Below, one piece after another: positions 14,434-27,625 of a stretch of DNA of 64,000 nucleotides (positions are counted from its first letter, which is position 1; the number at the start of each line of letters is the position of its first letter). Location: NCBI GenBank assembly GCA_028532985.1, contig JANCIK010000001.1:2108001-2172000 (forward strand), read 5' to 3'. A program made the position numbers and the translations under genes. Below the pieces are notes generated by a model that saw nothing but the letters and a program-made list of their open reading frames with translations, was not told the origin of the DNA and ran no database searches. Origin of the DNA: Stropharia rugosoannulata (Eukaryota > Basidiomycota > Agaricomycetes > Agaricales > Strophariaceae).

Positions 14434-17400
14434 ATGGCTACTCCTGCTCGGCCACGACAGTCTGGCATCCCGGGGCCAGGACGCACGAGCAGCATACCAA
14501 CCCCTGGAGGGTCTCGCTCGCGGTCCAATTCAAATGTCTACCAAACCCATGTATCTGGTCTCGATGACATTTCCCAAGCCTTTGCAGACGCAATTAAGGC
14601 CAATGACCCTTCGAAGCACCGGAGAGTGCCTCCTAACATCACGACAACCGCATCGCTCTCTCCCCCACATTCCCTGCCGTCTGGACGCCGCTCTGTCGCC
14701 GGGCGTCCGTCATCTTCTGCGTCCAATTATTCAACAAGTAGGGTATATGACCGAGCCAAGACCCCAATATCCGCGCGTAGCTCCAGCCGGCCTCCTAGCC
14801 GCCAGGCAGCTGTAGAGCCCCTGCCCAAAGCACCGAGATTCTTCGAGGTCGGCGAAAACGTCCGGATAGAGTCCCTGGGCTTCGAAGGCACTCTGAGATA
14901 TATAGGAGAAATTGAAGGCAAACCGGGCTTATGGGCAGGAGTCGAGTTGAGCGGTGGCTTTACTGGAAAGGGAAAGAATGATGGTGCAGTGGGCGGGTAA
15001 GTTATATCCCTATATCTTTTTCGACATTGGTATCTTGGCTTTACCATCACTACAATCGTCCTTCATAACATCATGACCAGGGCTGACCCTCCTTCACTTA
15101 GAAAACAGTACTTTTCCTGTCCCGACAAATGTGGTGTATTCGTCGCCACTTCCAAGTTGTCGGCCCCGACGGTTCGCCCAGGAGGCATTCCGCGTCCCTC
15201 CTCGGTAGCGTCTTCTCGGGGCGGCCGAGCAACTCCAGCTAGTTCTGGCAGAATCACACCGTCTGTCTATTTCGCTCCCCGCACGCCTTCATATTCTCAC
15301 TCAAATGGCAGGGTCACACCGTCTACAGGAGGTCGTATACCAAATTCATTAGCCTATGGAAGGGCAACTCCCTCGAGTACTACGGGGACCGTACGTCCAA
15401 AACTTTTCAAGACACCAACCTCTAGATCTACTTCGGTCTCACTCTCTGGAAAGATTACAGAGGGCTCACGAGCGTCCAAGTACATGACTATGACGGCGCA
15501 GCAATTAAGCTCTCGCGATCACGATGTCGGGGCTGACAGCCCTACTCGAAAAAGTTATGTCAGTCCTACTATGTCTCGCACCTTTTCTTCTCCTACTCGA
15601 GCATCAGGGTCGCCATTTTCAACACCCAAGGCATTAAATGGTCGACCTTCCACTATTGGGTCTTCCCCTTCCCTTCCATCGCTTCGTACCCGTTCCTCAA
15701 TCAGTACACCACGGGCCCGTATACCTAGTGGCATTGCGATGCCGCCCCCACCTTCCCCAAAACTATCGCAGAGCCAGTCGCCTGGCCGTGATGGTAATGG
15801 CAATGGAATGCCAAGTGGATCCTTATTTTCGTTGTCAAGGCCCGACTCTTCTGCGTCGTCTAGATCTGTTGGGGCTGATGACCAATCAACCCTCGAGCTA
15901 CTCCAGTCGCGACTTGAAGCCGTAGAGTACGAAAATGAACGCTTACGAGCCGCTTCTGAAGCGGATTCTGAGTCGGGATCATCGACGCAACGTGAGCTCG
16001 AACATTTGCGACTAGAACAGCAGGTGTCCTTAGACAAATGCTCTTTGTTGGAGGTCAAATTATCGGATTATGAGGCCCGTCTAAACGATCAGAGTGTTCA
16101 GATCGAAACATTACGGTCAGAAAATAAGGCTCTAACTGTCCAATTGGAACAGGTCACGATAGAAGTCCAAGAATCTATTGCAGCCCGCAAGGCTGAATCC
16201 CAAGACCATCTGCTCGAGCTTGAAGTCTTCCAAGAACAGACGAACCGTCTGAACCAGCAAAGGGATGAGATAGACCAAGCAAACATGTCGAAGATCCAAG
16301 AGCTGGAAGACGATCTTGTAAAGGCACGCCTTACGATAGAGGATGAACGAAAGGAGTTGGGCACACAGATAGATGAACTTCGCATTGCAGGACAGGTAAG
16401 GGGATAGTCATTGACAAGATTGCTTATTTACACTAAATTCTAAGGAAACTATCGCTTTGTATGAAGAACGTTTATCGGCTGCTAACGACCAGCGTTACGA
16501 GTTGCAACAACGGATTGCAACGCTGGAAAGTAGCTTAAGTGCGTCAAGAACAGAAGAAGACAACCAGCCACCGCATACTCAGGCGACTTCTTTTGCCGAC
16601 CAAATCGATAATGAAACTCTACGCGATCAAGTTCAGTATCTTCAGAAGAAGTCAACCAAACTTGAGGAGCAACTTGAGGATACACGTGCTGCACTGGAAC
16701 GGGATGTTAATTCATATCAAGACAAGATCGCGCGTATAAGGCAAGAGGACGAACAAACTAAACGGGATCTTGTTTTCAAGACGCGAGAGGTGGAGCAACT
16801 GCTGTTATCAGAAACGAGTGCGCGAAATCGAATCGAAGAAATCGAAGAAGCTTTGCGAGAAAGCACGGTCGCCCTTGAAAATGCTAGAGGCGAAGTCGAG
16901 ATTCTGAGATCGGAAATAGCGGTGCGTCGCATCCTCAAAATGATATATATAGTAGTTGACATCTGCTGCAGAACCTTGACATCCTGATCAATGATGCCAG
17001 CGAGGATGACCTGTCCTCGAAACTTGCTAGCTTCACTAAGCGTATCACTGCCGAAAGGGCCCAACATCAACAAGAAATCATTAAATTACAAGACACCATT
17101 AGAGACCTCCACTCTGCAAACGAGAAGATAGTAAACGCCAGTTCATCAAATTTCGTTGACCTCACTGAGTCGCATAGAGCTTTGGACCCAGTAATTGAGG
17201 AGAATGCACAGGTAGTTTTTTTGGCCCTTCGTATAACTTTTTTTATGAGACTCACTCCTGACAGCTTCGAGAACGAGTATCTCAATTACAAGAAGACCTC
17301 GCGGAGTTAACACAGGCACTTGAAGCACGCACAACGGAACTGGAAAGTGCACGGAAAAAGGCACTCCGCGATGCTTCCTCATCCACTTCAGGAATCGACT

Positions 17401-18447
17401 TAAGTAGATCAAAGTCGGAATCGTCCACAGCTCGCGAGGAGGTGGCAGGGTTGAAGTACGTGAACGTACTTGTCGATGTCCTGGTGGTCGTGCTTATTGA
17501 AGCAAATAGGCACATCGTTCAAGATCTACAGAAAGAAAATGTTGCCTTATCCCAGCAGATCAAACTTGTACAATCTGAAAACCAGCTTTTGGTGACTGAA
17601 ACCGAGAAACTACGCCAGGTGAGGGGTCGTTGACCAGTATTACCTACTATAACATCTCATTTGCGACAGGAGGTCCAAATACTGGAAGAAAATCTCGATA
17701 ATGATTTCCACGATGATAGCTCGACAAAAATAGGATCTCCAGTGCAGTCCAATGGTCGGACACTTCAAGACGCAGAGCTGACAAGTCGATCAGAGGCTGG
17801 TTCTTTTGCATATTGTTGGTGATATTTGTTTTGTGACGACGTTGCACTTTCCTAGGGAGAAATCGAGCAAATGCGTAAACGCATGAGTGAGATGGAAATG
17901 AAACATGCTCGTACGGTGCACGATGTCAGTATATCTGTTTCTTTTGTCATATCACCGACTGATGGCATACGTTTAGTTGAACAAAGAGATAAGCGAGCTA
18001 GAGGCTCTTGTTGAATCCAAAGTATGCAGTCCCGATTTACCGCTCGTTAGTAGATAACGGATGCTGATAAACGCTATTTAGATATACCGTGAAGTGAGTT
18101 GCATTTATCCCTGGCGGCATTAGCTGACCCTGCCTGCATGATAGGACGAACTAGAGCAAGAAATTGAGCGATTGAAGGAGAAAGTTGCGAAGCACAAGAA
18201 GTCGTCAAAGGGCGGGCCTGAAGAATCTGGTAGCCGCCACAGGTTAAGTACAGCATCCACGACAAGCAGCGTGCATACCGAGAATACGCAAGGACCCGAA
18301 GTGTGCGAGATCTGTGAAAGGCCTGGGCACGACATTTTCAGCTGTAGCTTGCTGAAGGAGGATGTTGGAGCACAGGTGATATGCGAGGACTGCGAAAGTC
18401 CTGGGCATGTAGCAGCGGACTGCCCGCATTCGCAGGAGGTATTCTGA
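14434..18447 (+). CDS. CLIP-170/Tip1-like microtubule plus-end-tracking protein
   Basis: About ten introns. The N-terminus is Ser/Pro/Arg-rich with RSGIPGPGR-type basic patches, then a CAP-Gly domain: VGENVRIESLGFEGTLRYIG, GKPGLWAGVELS and the signature GKNDG, closed after an intron (14997-15101) by KQYFSCPDKCGVFVATSKL. A second Ser/Thr-rich linker (FAPRTPSYSH, GRVTPSTGGR) follows, then a long coiled coil from about 15890 to 18240. The end has two zinc knuckles, CEICERPGHDIFSC and CEDCESPGHVAADC, as in CLIP-170 where they bind the CAP-Gly domain and dynactin. Such proteins ride growing microtubule ends with EB1. A 12 nt exon (18082-18093, IYRE) and a 45 nt exon (17977-18021) are needed to keep the frame near the end. 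Confidence 0.9.
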
Positions 18448-18570
18448 TAACTAGTTAATAATAATAGATATAATTAATAAATATACCCAGTATGATGTCA
18501 CCGGTGCAATGACGTCAGGATCGCAGAGTACTTATAGACCGCGCTCGACTCCATTGCCGCCATCCTCACA

Positions 18571-19476
18571 ATGTCTTACGCATCCGTCGCAGCCCACAAC
18601 GCACCTCCGCCCGAGGACCAGCCTCGACCGGACCCTGCTCTCCTCAACACGACGCCCCCGCACCACTCCCTCGAGATAGACGAAACCGCCAAGGTCTCCC
18701 TCGTCCCACCCGAGTTCAAAGAACAACTCCAGTCCCCTAGTCCTACAAGCAGTCCCAGCGACTACACCCGTGCCCAGAATGGCGGTGTCCATTCAGGCCG
18801 CGGCGCGCACGGCCACGAGACTACTTCAGGGAACCCTAGCTGGTTGGAGCTTGCAAATCATTACCTCATCCGTCCTGGTGTCGCAGGAGGCCTGATTGGA
18901 CTCGGTATGTGGTTATAAGTGTCCAAATGATTGTCCGTCCTTACGGCGACTGTTTAGTGAACATTGGCCTCCTTGCATCAGTCGGACGCGCGTTCTACGT
19001 ACGCCCCCACCTTCGTCGTGACACGGCTGCCATATCGTCGGCGTTGGCCACAGCCTTTGCGCTAGTCTCGGTCGAGGGTTACGCCGCTGACAAGTATCGG
19101 AAAACGCCCCGTGGCCAAGCAGAGGAGCGAAGAGCCAAGAAAGAAGGAGCGCTGATATTCAATCGGATTCGGCATGATGTATTGAGGCTGGGTGTGTTGG
19201 GGGGTATAGTTGGACTGGGTGAGTCTTAAGGAAGAAGTGTCGACCGTTCCAACATTCATAGTATCTCTAGTCAATGTCGCTGTATTGGGGGCTTTGGGCT
19301 TCGTTTCATATCAGAACTGGAATACGAGATGGGACAGGCGTGCAGTGTCTGCTGTATCTCTCTGTTTTTTGACACTCTGGGGCGGTGAAGGGTGAGTCAC
19401 ACATTTACTGCGTTGATCTGCGAGGTGGGCTGAACGAGTGAACAGGTTCTTGGTCGAGAAATACATAAAGCGGTGA
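18571..19476 (+). CDS. Small three-pass membrane protein, OM14-like candidate
   Basis: Four exons joined at about 18905/18958, 19219/19269 and 19392/19446 encode about 230 residues. A Pro/Ser-rich hydrophilic N-terminus (MSYASVAAHNAPPPEDQPRP) is followed by three hydrophobic stretches: about the LIRPGVAGGLIGLVNIGLLA segment, ISSALATAFALVSVEGYAAD, and GVLGGIVGLVNVAVLGALGF, then LCFLTLWGGEG and a basic end VEKYIKR. The architecture (soluble N-terminus, then about three membrane segments and a short basic tail) resembles the fungal mitochondrial outer-membrane protein Om14, but I recognise this only loosely. Function is not assigned. Confidence 0.6.
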
Positions 19477-19599
19477 TACCAGCTGTCTTACGTAAATACA
19501 TTTACCTTGATTACATAATAAATACGGATTATCCCGTGAACTGTAAATTTTGTGACTAGTAATTGTAACAAGCCTGTCATCTTTACCCTTTCTACAAAT

Positions 19600-22454
19600 A
19601 TGTCCCGTTTCTTCAGACAAGCCGATGATTCGTCGTCCGAGTCCTCAGAGTCTGAGGATGAGCTCATGTCCAGCGAGGACGAGGCCGCGGCGAAGCCGAC
19701 GACTACCGCAAAGCCAGCCATGTCCCGCTTCCTGAAAACAGCGGGCTCCGATTCTAGTAGTTCTGACTCGGATGAAGACAGCGACGAAGACAGTGACGCG
19801 GACAATGGGGATGATGCGGAGAGCGACGAAAGTGATGAAGAGGATAAACCTCAGATTCGCATTCTCAGCGCTGTTGACAAGAGATTGAAAGAGATGGAAG
19901 CCACTGGCAAGGTGATGGAGAATGCCCTGAAGATTAATGATTGGATGGCCATTTCTAACGGTGTGCACAAATCGTATTATTACTACCTCGAACTTTGACT
20001 CATTTTGAATTAGAGTTCGACAAGCTCGTTCGGTTGATTCAAAGGCAGCATAACCTTTCTGAGCCCATCCCTGCTTTCTATATTCGAACCCTTGTCACCC
20101 TCGAGTCGTCTGTCAACACCACCCTCCAGAAAGAGAAAGAGGCTAAAAAGAAAATGAATGCTTCAAATGCGAAAGCTCTGACGGCCATGAAACAAAAGGT
20201 CAAGAAAGCTATCAAAGACAATGAAGCTGAAGTCAAGAAGTTCCAGGAGGTAAGATGCTTTTGCCAAGCAGTTTGTTCTACCCTGATGTCGTGCAGGATC
20301 CAGAGGCCTTCGAGCGTGAATATCTCAATCTTATCGCAAGAGATATTGCTCCTGCGGCAGCAACGGGTCCTCGCGCTGGTGCTACTGGCGCCGCGGATGC
20401 TGTAGACGAATTTACCACCGTCGGGAAAGGAGGCAAGGCTCAACAATATACCTCAGAAAGTATATTCAAGGATTTGCAAGCCGTTCAAGAGGCTCGTGGC
20501 AAAAAGGTCAAAAGTCCGATTTCTAGTCTTCGCAACTACTGATTAATGTTGACGTGCTATAGAATACTGACCGCGCTGAACAAATCCGAATCTTAGAAAT
20601 CTTGGTTGGTGTCGCCGCTACATCATATCAACGCATCCGCGTCCTTTTGGCATTGATCTCGTCTCGATTTGATTATAATTCGTCGGTCTCAACACACATG
20701 CCTCCTGAGCTGTGGCTCTCAGCTCAACGAGAAGTTGATCAGCTAGTGTCTATTGTTGCTGCAGATCCCAATTATTCTATTCAAGAGATAACCGAAGATT
20801 ACGACGAACTCAAAGAGCGCACTCCTGCAACGGAGAATGGCGTTGTGCGCATTCGTGGCTCTATCATCAGCTTCATCGATCGTCTGGATGACGAATTCAC
20901 TCGCAGTCTCCAAAACATTGACCCACATGGGACCGAGTATGTCGATCGTTTGAAGGACGAGAAAGTTCTCTATTGTACGATCTGTCGTGCCCAGGCCTTT
21001 TACGAAAAGACGTCACAAAGCGATCCCTTGGCTCGTGTCATCATGCGACGTTTGGAGCATATCTATTCCAAGGTCAGTAACCTCGTCCAACGACACTATT
21101 GATATAATTGAATTGATTATATCTATCTCAGCCGGATGCTGTTGTTCAAGCTTTGGAGGCCTCTGTTGATACATCAGACGTCAAGCCATCTATGACATTG
21201 GCTACTCTAGGCTCTACATCAGCCTTGGTCCAGTCGCTTTGCGTTTACCTGTACAAGTCCGGAAACTCACTTCTAAGGACTCGCGCAATGCTAAGCCACA
21301 TCTACCACCATGCTCTTCAAAATGACTTCCACACTGCCCGGGACATGCTACTCATGTCGCACCTTCAAGAATCTATCCATTCTGCTGATGTGGCCACCCA
21401 GATACTGTATAACCGTACTGTTGTGCAGCTGGGACTATGCGCATTCCGCTCTGGGTTGATTAAGGAAGCGCAGGCTACACTGCAGGAGATATTTACAACC
21501 CAGCGCGTCAAGGAACTGCTCGCTCAAGGTGTTCACCAACAACGATTCCAGGTCATGACTCCTGAACAAGAGAAAGCCGAGAAACAAAGACAACTTCCCT
21601 TCCATATGCACATTAATACCGAACTGCTGGAGGCTGCGTTCCTCGTGTCCAGTATGCTGGTCGAGATACCTCTTTTGGCAAGCATCGAGTCAGAAGAGCA
21701 GAAGCGCAAGGTCATCTCAAAGCCATTCCGTCGTCTGCTTGACTTTGCCGATCGCCAGGTATTCACAGGACCTCCAGAGAGTACTCGCGACCACATCATG
21801 CAAGCCAGTAAGGCTCTGCAAGATGGTGAATGGGAGAAATGCCGCGATCTCATCCAAAGCATCAAGATATGGAGCTTGATGCCTGAAGCAGCATCTGTGA
21901 AGGAAATGCTTGCTAAGTACGTATCTAAATTGCAGTCAATTATCCGCCGTTTTTGACTGGTTCTCTCTAGGCGTATCCAAGAGCAAGGCCTTAGAACTTA
22001 TCTGTTCACATATGCTCCTCACTATAGCACCCTTTCTCTTTCCCTCCTTTCCAGAACATTCTCCCTTCCTGTCAAAACGGTGACTTCAATAGTCTCAAAA
22101 ATGATCTGGAATGAGGAACTTTCTGCTTCACTGGACCAGTCGGGCGGCGTTGTTGTATTCCAAAGAATCGAGCTTTCGCGTTCTCAGCAACTCGCTCAAG
22201 TCATTGCTGATAAACTGGCCGCTATGGTGGACCAAAATGAGAAAGCTCTTGATATCAAATTGGGCGGTACAGGTGGTTGGGGTGAGAGGAACGATGGCAG
22301 TAAAAACGAGAAGAGAGGGGAACAAGCCCAAGAGCGCCGTGGACGAGGTGAGCGGACCCGGGGAGCACGCGGCGGTGCTAGGGGACGTGGCGCCCGCTTT
22401 GCGCAGGGACTCGGTAACCAAATGAATGGTCATACAGGCCAACGCAGTCAGTAG
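19600..22454 (+). CDS. NIP1: Translation initiation factor eIF3 subunit c (Nip1)
   Basis: Starts [20 protein letters not shown], the conserved acidic/Ser-rich N-terminus that contacts eIF1 and eIF5. Spliced sequence continues [97 protein letters not shown], then a PCI domain ([36 protein letters not shown]). The tail is RGG-rich ([14 protein letters not shown]). Length about 840-850 residues fits eIF3c. Introns lie near 19962, 20250, 20507, 21073 and 21917. It is an essential core scaffold of eIF3 in the cytosol. It converges on eIF2B gamma with 108 bp between stop codons. Confidence 0.95.
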
Positions 22455-22562
22455 TTACAAGCCACCTCTTTCTTTGCAAACATTCTTCTTCCTTTTATGC
22501 AATGTTAGTACGCCTTTGGCTGGATTGTTTCATTGCATGTGTAACTATGATGTACCAATCCT

Positions 22563-24384
22563 CTAGTCTGATTGCAATTCATGGTGTTGTAGGACAGGCG
22601 TATCCGGATCAACCATCCAGTCAGATACCTCGAATTTCTCGCCCTTGGCGATTTCTAAGGTAATCGTTAATCAAATGTTATGCATCTAAAGATAGTGATT
22701 TCCTACCGCCTTGGCCGACTTCGTATCCGGCTTGTGTAACACACCTGCTCATTTCTGCTTTCTGTCCAACCTGAGTCGACTTCCCAAGAATACAACTATC
22801 AAGTTTTGCACTGAAAGAACAATATAAAGCAGAGCACGAAAATGTAGAGAGTGTCACTGACCCATCTTCGACGACACAGTGGTCCAATAATACACATCCT
22901 GTTATCTTCACCATTTTTCCTATGGTACAATGTCGTCCGATAACTGATCGTTTGATAGTCGTCCTTTCAGATATCTGTGTTGATTCTCCGACGATTGAAT
23001 CAGTGGATATTTGAGCTTTTTGATCTATCAGAGATCGGTCTTTCGGATCTACAGGCAAGCTGTAGGTGACTGCGGAGAGAAGCTTTACTTCAATTAGTGA
23101 TACTAGTAATCCCAAACCGTTTTATGAGTACGTACCCGTCTATTAACTTCTAGGAAGGTTTGTAATGTATTGACACGCACAGGGGGGTCCGACTTGCTGT
23201 TATGGACTACTATGCCTATCTTGAAGTTTCTTGCGACTTTGCCTTGCTGATTGTCGATAGGTGAAGGCAGATCGTCGTCGACGAATGGACTTGTGTTCAA
23301 GAGGCTCGAGTGCTGTAGAGACAGCGTTTGTGACGAGTTTGCTTTCATTGCATTGAGAACTAACAGGGAAAAATGAGGAGGGTAAAGACAAGGTGAAAAG
23401 GTCATACTATGGGCATATTTTATTCTTTTTGAACGAGAGTATTGCATTTTACATAACCAAGGGAAAAATTCTTCCCTGAGAGAAGTAAAATGTGGCTTCT
23501 GCTGAAGAAGATCAATTACGGCTCTTCGACAGATATAGACATGCGAGTCATCCGAAGAGGACGACAGTTTAGTGTGAGGATATCTAATCTTTATCAATTT
23601 TGGAATGTGACGAACCACGTTAAAAGACATACCGCACCAGCATAGACATATCTAGCTCAATTTCTTCCGCATTCTTCTCCGCGTCATCGGGAGTATCGAT
23701 GTGCAGAAGCGTACTAGTTGTAGGCTCCCAGACTATGGGAAACTGAACAGAAGGGGGACCCCAGTCGTCGTTGGACCCTTTCTCAGGTGGTGACCCAGCG
23801 AACCAGAAAGCAGTTGCAAGAGAATCGTCTGCTAGTACATCGACTCGGAAACGATTGAGCAAAGCACTTAAGGGGATCGCGGGGGAGGGAATAAAATCGC
23901 AGGGCAAAATTACGAAGTCCTCTGGAATACGGCTTGAAAATTGGCGAAGGAGGTCACAGGTGCCTAGATTTCTTTTCTGGGATTCGTCATATGTCTGTAG
24001 ATCAATTCTCAGAGTAGAAGATGTATCTGAGTGGATATGATGGTGTATTGCTGAACGGTGACGAGAAGGACAGATCAAGAGGACATCTGCGATGGAGGAT
24101 GATTTAGACAGAAGAAGTGCATTTACACGGAGACCTACCTTGAATTCCCGATTTCTCTAGCCAATCGAGAGTGTATTCTATCAGCGGCTTATTTGCGACA
24201 GGTAGGAGGGCTTTAGGACAAGGCTCATCGCCATAGTCGTTTGTAAGGGGAGCAAGGCTGGTAAGAGAGATGAATGGAAGCGGTGGCTGAATAGAGAGAT
24301 GGCGCACGCGTTCCCAAAGCCGGCAAATACGACTGCAAGAAACTCCCTGACCGGCTGGTCTGTCTTGACGCTGTCGATGTCCAT
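22563..24384 (-). CDS. GCD1: Translation initiation factor eIF2B gamma subunit
   Basis: The protein begins MDIDSVKTDQPVREF, then AVVFAGFGNALAPLTNDYGD and PCPKALLPVANKPLIEYTLD, the nucleotidyltransferase-like fold of eIF2B gamma/epsilon. It continues LLICPSRHRSAIHHHI, FVILPCDFIPSPAIPLSALL and, near the C-terminus, hexapeptide left-handed beta-helix turns: VGESTQISERTTIKRSVIGR, CTIGKMVKITGCVLLDHCVV, LGKSTQVGQKAEMSRCVTQA. Ending VSDWMVDPDTPVLQHHELQS. Introns include one splitting GFGNA/LAPL and the last (about 22661-22709). Gamma pairs with epsilon as the catalytic subcomplex that exchanges GDP for GTP on eIF2, a main control point of translation under stress. Confidence 0.93.
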
Positions 24385-24449
24385 TGTGGTGGACGAGGTT
24401 GCGGTCGAAGATTAGATTTATCACATGACGCCCTTTCTTCTCTCCCCTC
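24385..24449. promoter_or_regulatory. 65 bp divergent promoter of eIF2B gamma and the GCK kinase
   Basis: Start codons are 65 bp apart. The stretch is pyrimidine-rich on the plus strand near the kinase start (CGCCCTTTCTTCTCTCCCCT), a common feature upstream of fungal start codons. Confidence 0.45.
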
Positions 24450-26840
24450 ATGTCTCAGCAATCCGTCCATCAGCTCTTTGAGCGTCTCGAGACCGTTGGT
24501 AAAGGCGCATACGGATCTGTTCACAAGGGGAGACACATCCCCACAGGAAATATCGTTGCCCTTAAAATCATTAACCTCGACACAGCAGACGATGATGTTG
24601 GTGACATACAACGCGAAGTCGCCCTCCTCACTCAACTTCGGGATGCTCCCAATATTACGAAATACTTTGGTTGCTTCATGGATGGACCGCGTGTGTGGAT
24701 TGTAATGGAATTCGCTCAGGGAGGCAGTGTACTTTCGCTCATGAAAGCTTCCAAAGACGAATGCATCGAAGAAAAATATGTCTCTGTCATCATCAGGGAA
24801 GTCCTTATAGGCTTGAATTACCTCCACAAAGTCCCGGTCATACATCGCGACATGAAGGCCGCCAATATTCTCGTTACAGCCGCGGGCAAGGTCATGATTG
24901 CTGATTTTGGTGTGTCGGCCTTGCTTGCTACAACCTCTAGTAAGAGGAACACATTAACTGGGACTCCCTATTGGATGGCGCCGGAGGTAGTACAGTCGGT
25001 CCCTGCATATGATACCAAAGCCGATATATGGAGCTTGGGAATCATGATATACGAGATGATTAAAGGTGTTCCACCGCACTCGAACTTGGACAAGTTTCAA
25101 GTCATGGACCTCATACCGAAGATTAAACCTCCTCGTTTAACGGAAACTGAAGGATCCAAAGATATGAGAGACTTCATGTCTTTCTGTTTGAAAGAGTCAC
25201 CAGCAGAGGTCCGTGGTGTATATCTTCAATATGCACTATAATCTTACAGAGAAACAGCGTCTTCCGGCAGACGAGCTTGCGAAAACGAAATGGATAAAAT
25301 CCATTTCCAAAGTACCTGTCTCTATGCTCAAAGACCTTGTCCTTCGTTTACAACAAGCAGGTCCAAGAGCTAGCCTGGCCGAACCACTTGATTGGGAAAA
25401 GGGAGAAGTGGATGGGTAAGATATACTCTAATATCTTCTGTTTTTTTTTATATCTCAAGCAATATACCAGTCACCCAGAAGACAACAATTGGGAATTTGA
25501 CACGCTGACACGACATTCATTGGTCGCGCTGGAAGACAATCTTTCAGCAAACTTTGGCGAAGCGCGCTCATACTCCGATGAAGTTACCTTGCGCGCCAAT
25601 CAAACCAGGAACGTACCATCGTCTCTTAGATTACTCTTTGAAGATGGGAATACACCTTCTTCACAGACTGATCCACGACGTCTCAACCTGGCCATCCCAG
25701 AACCTCCCTTGATGTCACAATTCTCTCCTGTGACACCAGAAAGCGCTATAGAAAGCACTCCTCTGTACTCACCAGAAGTAACGCGCATGCCGACGAATAT
25801 CACAAACAGTGAAAAATTGGACACGGCTGACACCGGGCGGCAGATCTTTGTCGAAGAAGATGCTGAAGAGGAATCTATGAATAATCAGTATTATTCGACG
25901 CAAACACAGCCTCTCAGCAGTGTGGACACGCCGAAATCAATTATTCGGACTTCACCTGTGGAAGAAACTCATTTGCGAGATGATGTTGACTTGGCGTCGC
26001 CCTCCTTTTTCCAATTCCCTCGTCCTTCACAACTTCAACAGACTACAGAACGGCCTCTCTTTGGACGTAACGACTATTCTCCTCCCATTCGGAGTCTTCC
26101 TTTACAATCTCATCAGAGCACTTATTCTCACCAAAGTGCTCATTCGCTCGATTCCCCTGCCACGCCGTTAACACAGGACTATGTTATTCCATTATCAGCG
26201 CGCACAAGATCTGCTACCACACCTATACCTCACCCAAACCCCAGCAACGGCTCCGACGACGTTGAAATCCCAAGTAACATAGACAGTCAAAAATTTGTGG
26301 ATCTAAACTTTCCACATTCCAGCCGTAATACCCCTGGCTTAAAAGATGTACTAAAGGTTAACATGCTTTGTCCTTTATTGTTGTTATTATCTCTAACAAG
26401 TGCTTTAATAGATACCACTACTCTCATCTAGCCATCATATTGGTATGGCTGATCTTTTGCCTCCATCTCCTGCTGCTCTTCCTGGCCAACGCCATTTTCC
26501 TCCGCTTTTGGCAGTTAATTCTTCTGCTCTAAATATCCCTGCTCAGGATGAGGCAGTTGCCTTTTATAATAGTGATTCTTCTGAACCACGGCACACTATA
26601 AATTCCTCCGTGTCATCATATGGATCAGCTTCATTGAGTTTCCCACATTCTTTAAATTATCCTTTGCTAATTAATCAGGAAGCTGCACTAGATACTGAGA
26701 TTGATGAATCTTTAAAATCTCTCTTGAATTGGTTAGCAGCATTTGAAAATAGTTTCAACTCAGTTTTAGATGATGTTATTGAGGAAGAAACAGATATAGA
26801 ATTTGAAAAGCTTAGTGTAAATGATTTATCTATAGATTAA
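24450..26840 (+). CDS. Ste20/GCK-family serine/threonine kinase (Kic1/Nak1-like)
   Basis: Four exons joined at 25209/25256, about 25418/25471 and about 26356/26412. The kinase domain occupies residues about 10-270: glycine loop GKGAYGSVHKG, VAIK-type lysine in IVALKIINLDTADDD, catalytic loop VIHRDMKAANILV, DFGVSALLATTSS, and the GCK signature GTPYWMAPEVVQ. The long Ser/Pro-rich tail carries many SP/TP sites; the last exon ends with a helical stretch SLKSLLNWLAAFENSFNSVL and an acidic tail. Sequence and lack of a PAK CRIB domain fit the GCK-III/Kic1-Nak1 group, upstream of NDR/Orb6 kinases in polarity (MOR/RAM network); role inferred. The last exon is markedly more AT-rich than the rest and abuts the repeat region. 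Confidence 0.88.
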
Positions 26841-27607
26841 ATACAATGTCACTAAATAAAATGTATTTCTAAGATGGAGTGAATAGTTATATTTGTTTTA
26901 GCAGTATACAGTTATCCACTATCATGTGGGACACCACCACCAAGTGGGACAAAGCAGCTCTGCTGCACTCAAATCTAAACAGATTTGCATGATTTCTTGT
27001 GTGTTCTGTAGCTGGTTTCGAGGGCCATAAGTGTACAGGATTTATAAAATCAAATGTGTAAGAAATCGGAGTGAAATTGTCAAACACTGTGTGAAAATCA
27101 GCTAAATATAAGTCATCCGAAATAGTTTTTACTCACAGTGTCAAGGATATTAGGTAGAACCACCTGAAAATGAATCTCAAATCACAGGAACATTGTTTAA
27201 ATTTAGTCTCAAGTTATTTGAGTGCTGAAATAGGCCAGAAGAACTCAAAACAAAGTGAACACATCATGTGCAAATGTTCAAAATCATCTAAAAATGTATG
27301 TTTCTATTTTGGCTTTGTACTTAGGACAAGACAGTTAACTCTCACATTTCTAATCAGCTTGAACATCCCACATCTATCACTTTGATTCAAGCCCTTATTC
27401 ATGCCTGGACATGCACTATCCAAGGAGGACAAACACTGCATCAAGTACACTACTTGAGATGCTTTGATGGCATGTGCTGTGAAAGCTTACACAAGCCAGC
27501 CTGAACTGGCCACTGGAGTTCCTCATAAAGGCATACATACTGTATATGCCAACTTTGAGCAGATTTTTCTCAATAAAACTGGCAAAACTATTAAATTTAG
27601 CCACTCA
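26841..27607. other. AT-rich stretch without recognisable gene
   Basis: Transition from the gene-rich arm to the repeat block. Short ORFs only (up to 71 codons), none with a recognisable motif. It may contain the kinase 3' UTR and old repeat debris. Confidence 0.4.
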
Positions 27608-27612
27608 GTTAT

Positions 27613-27625
27613 GGATAAGTTAAGC
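27613..27625 (+). repeat. Left inverted terminal repeat of copy A
   Basis: GGATAAGTTAAGC matches the complement of 34653-34665 at 12 of 13 positions. Similarity extends weakly outward (GG, GGC, TGGC blocks). Confidence 0.5.
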
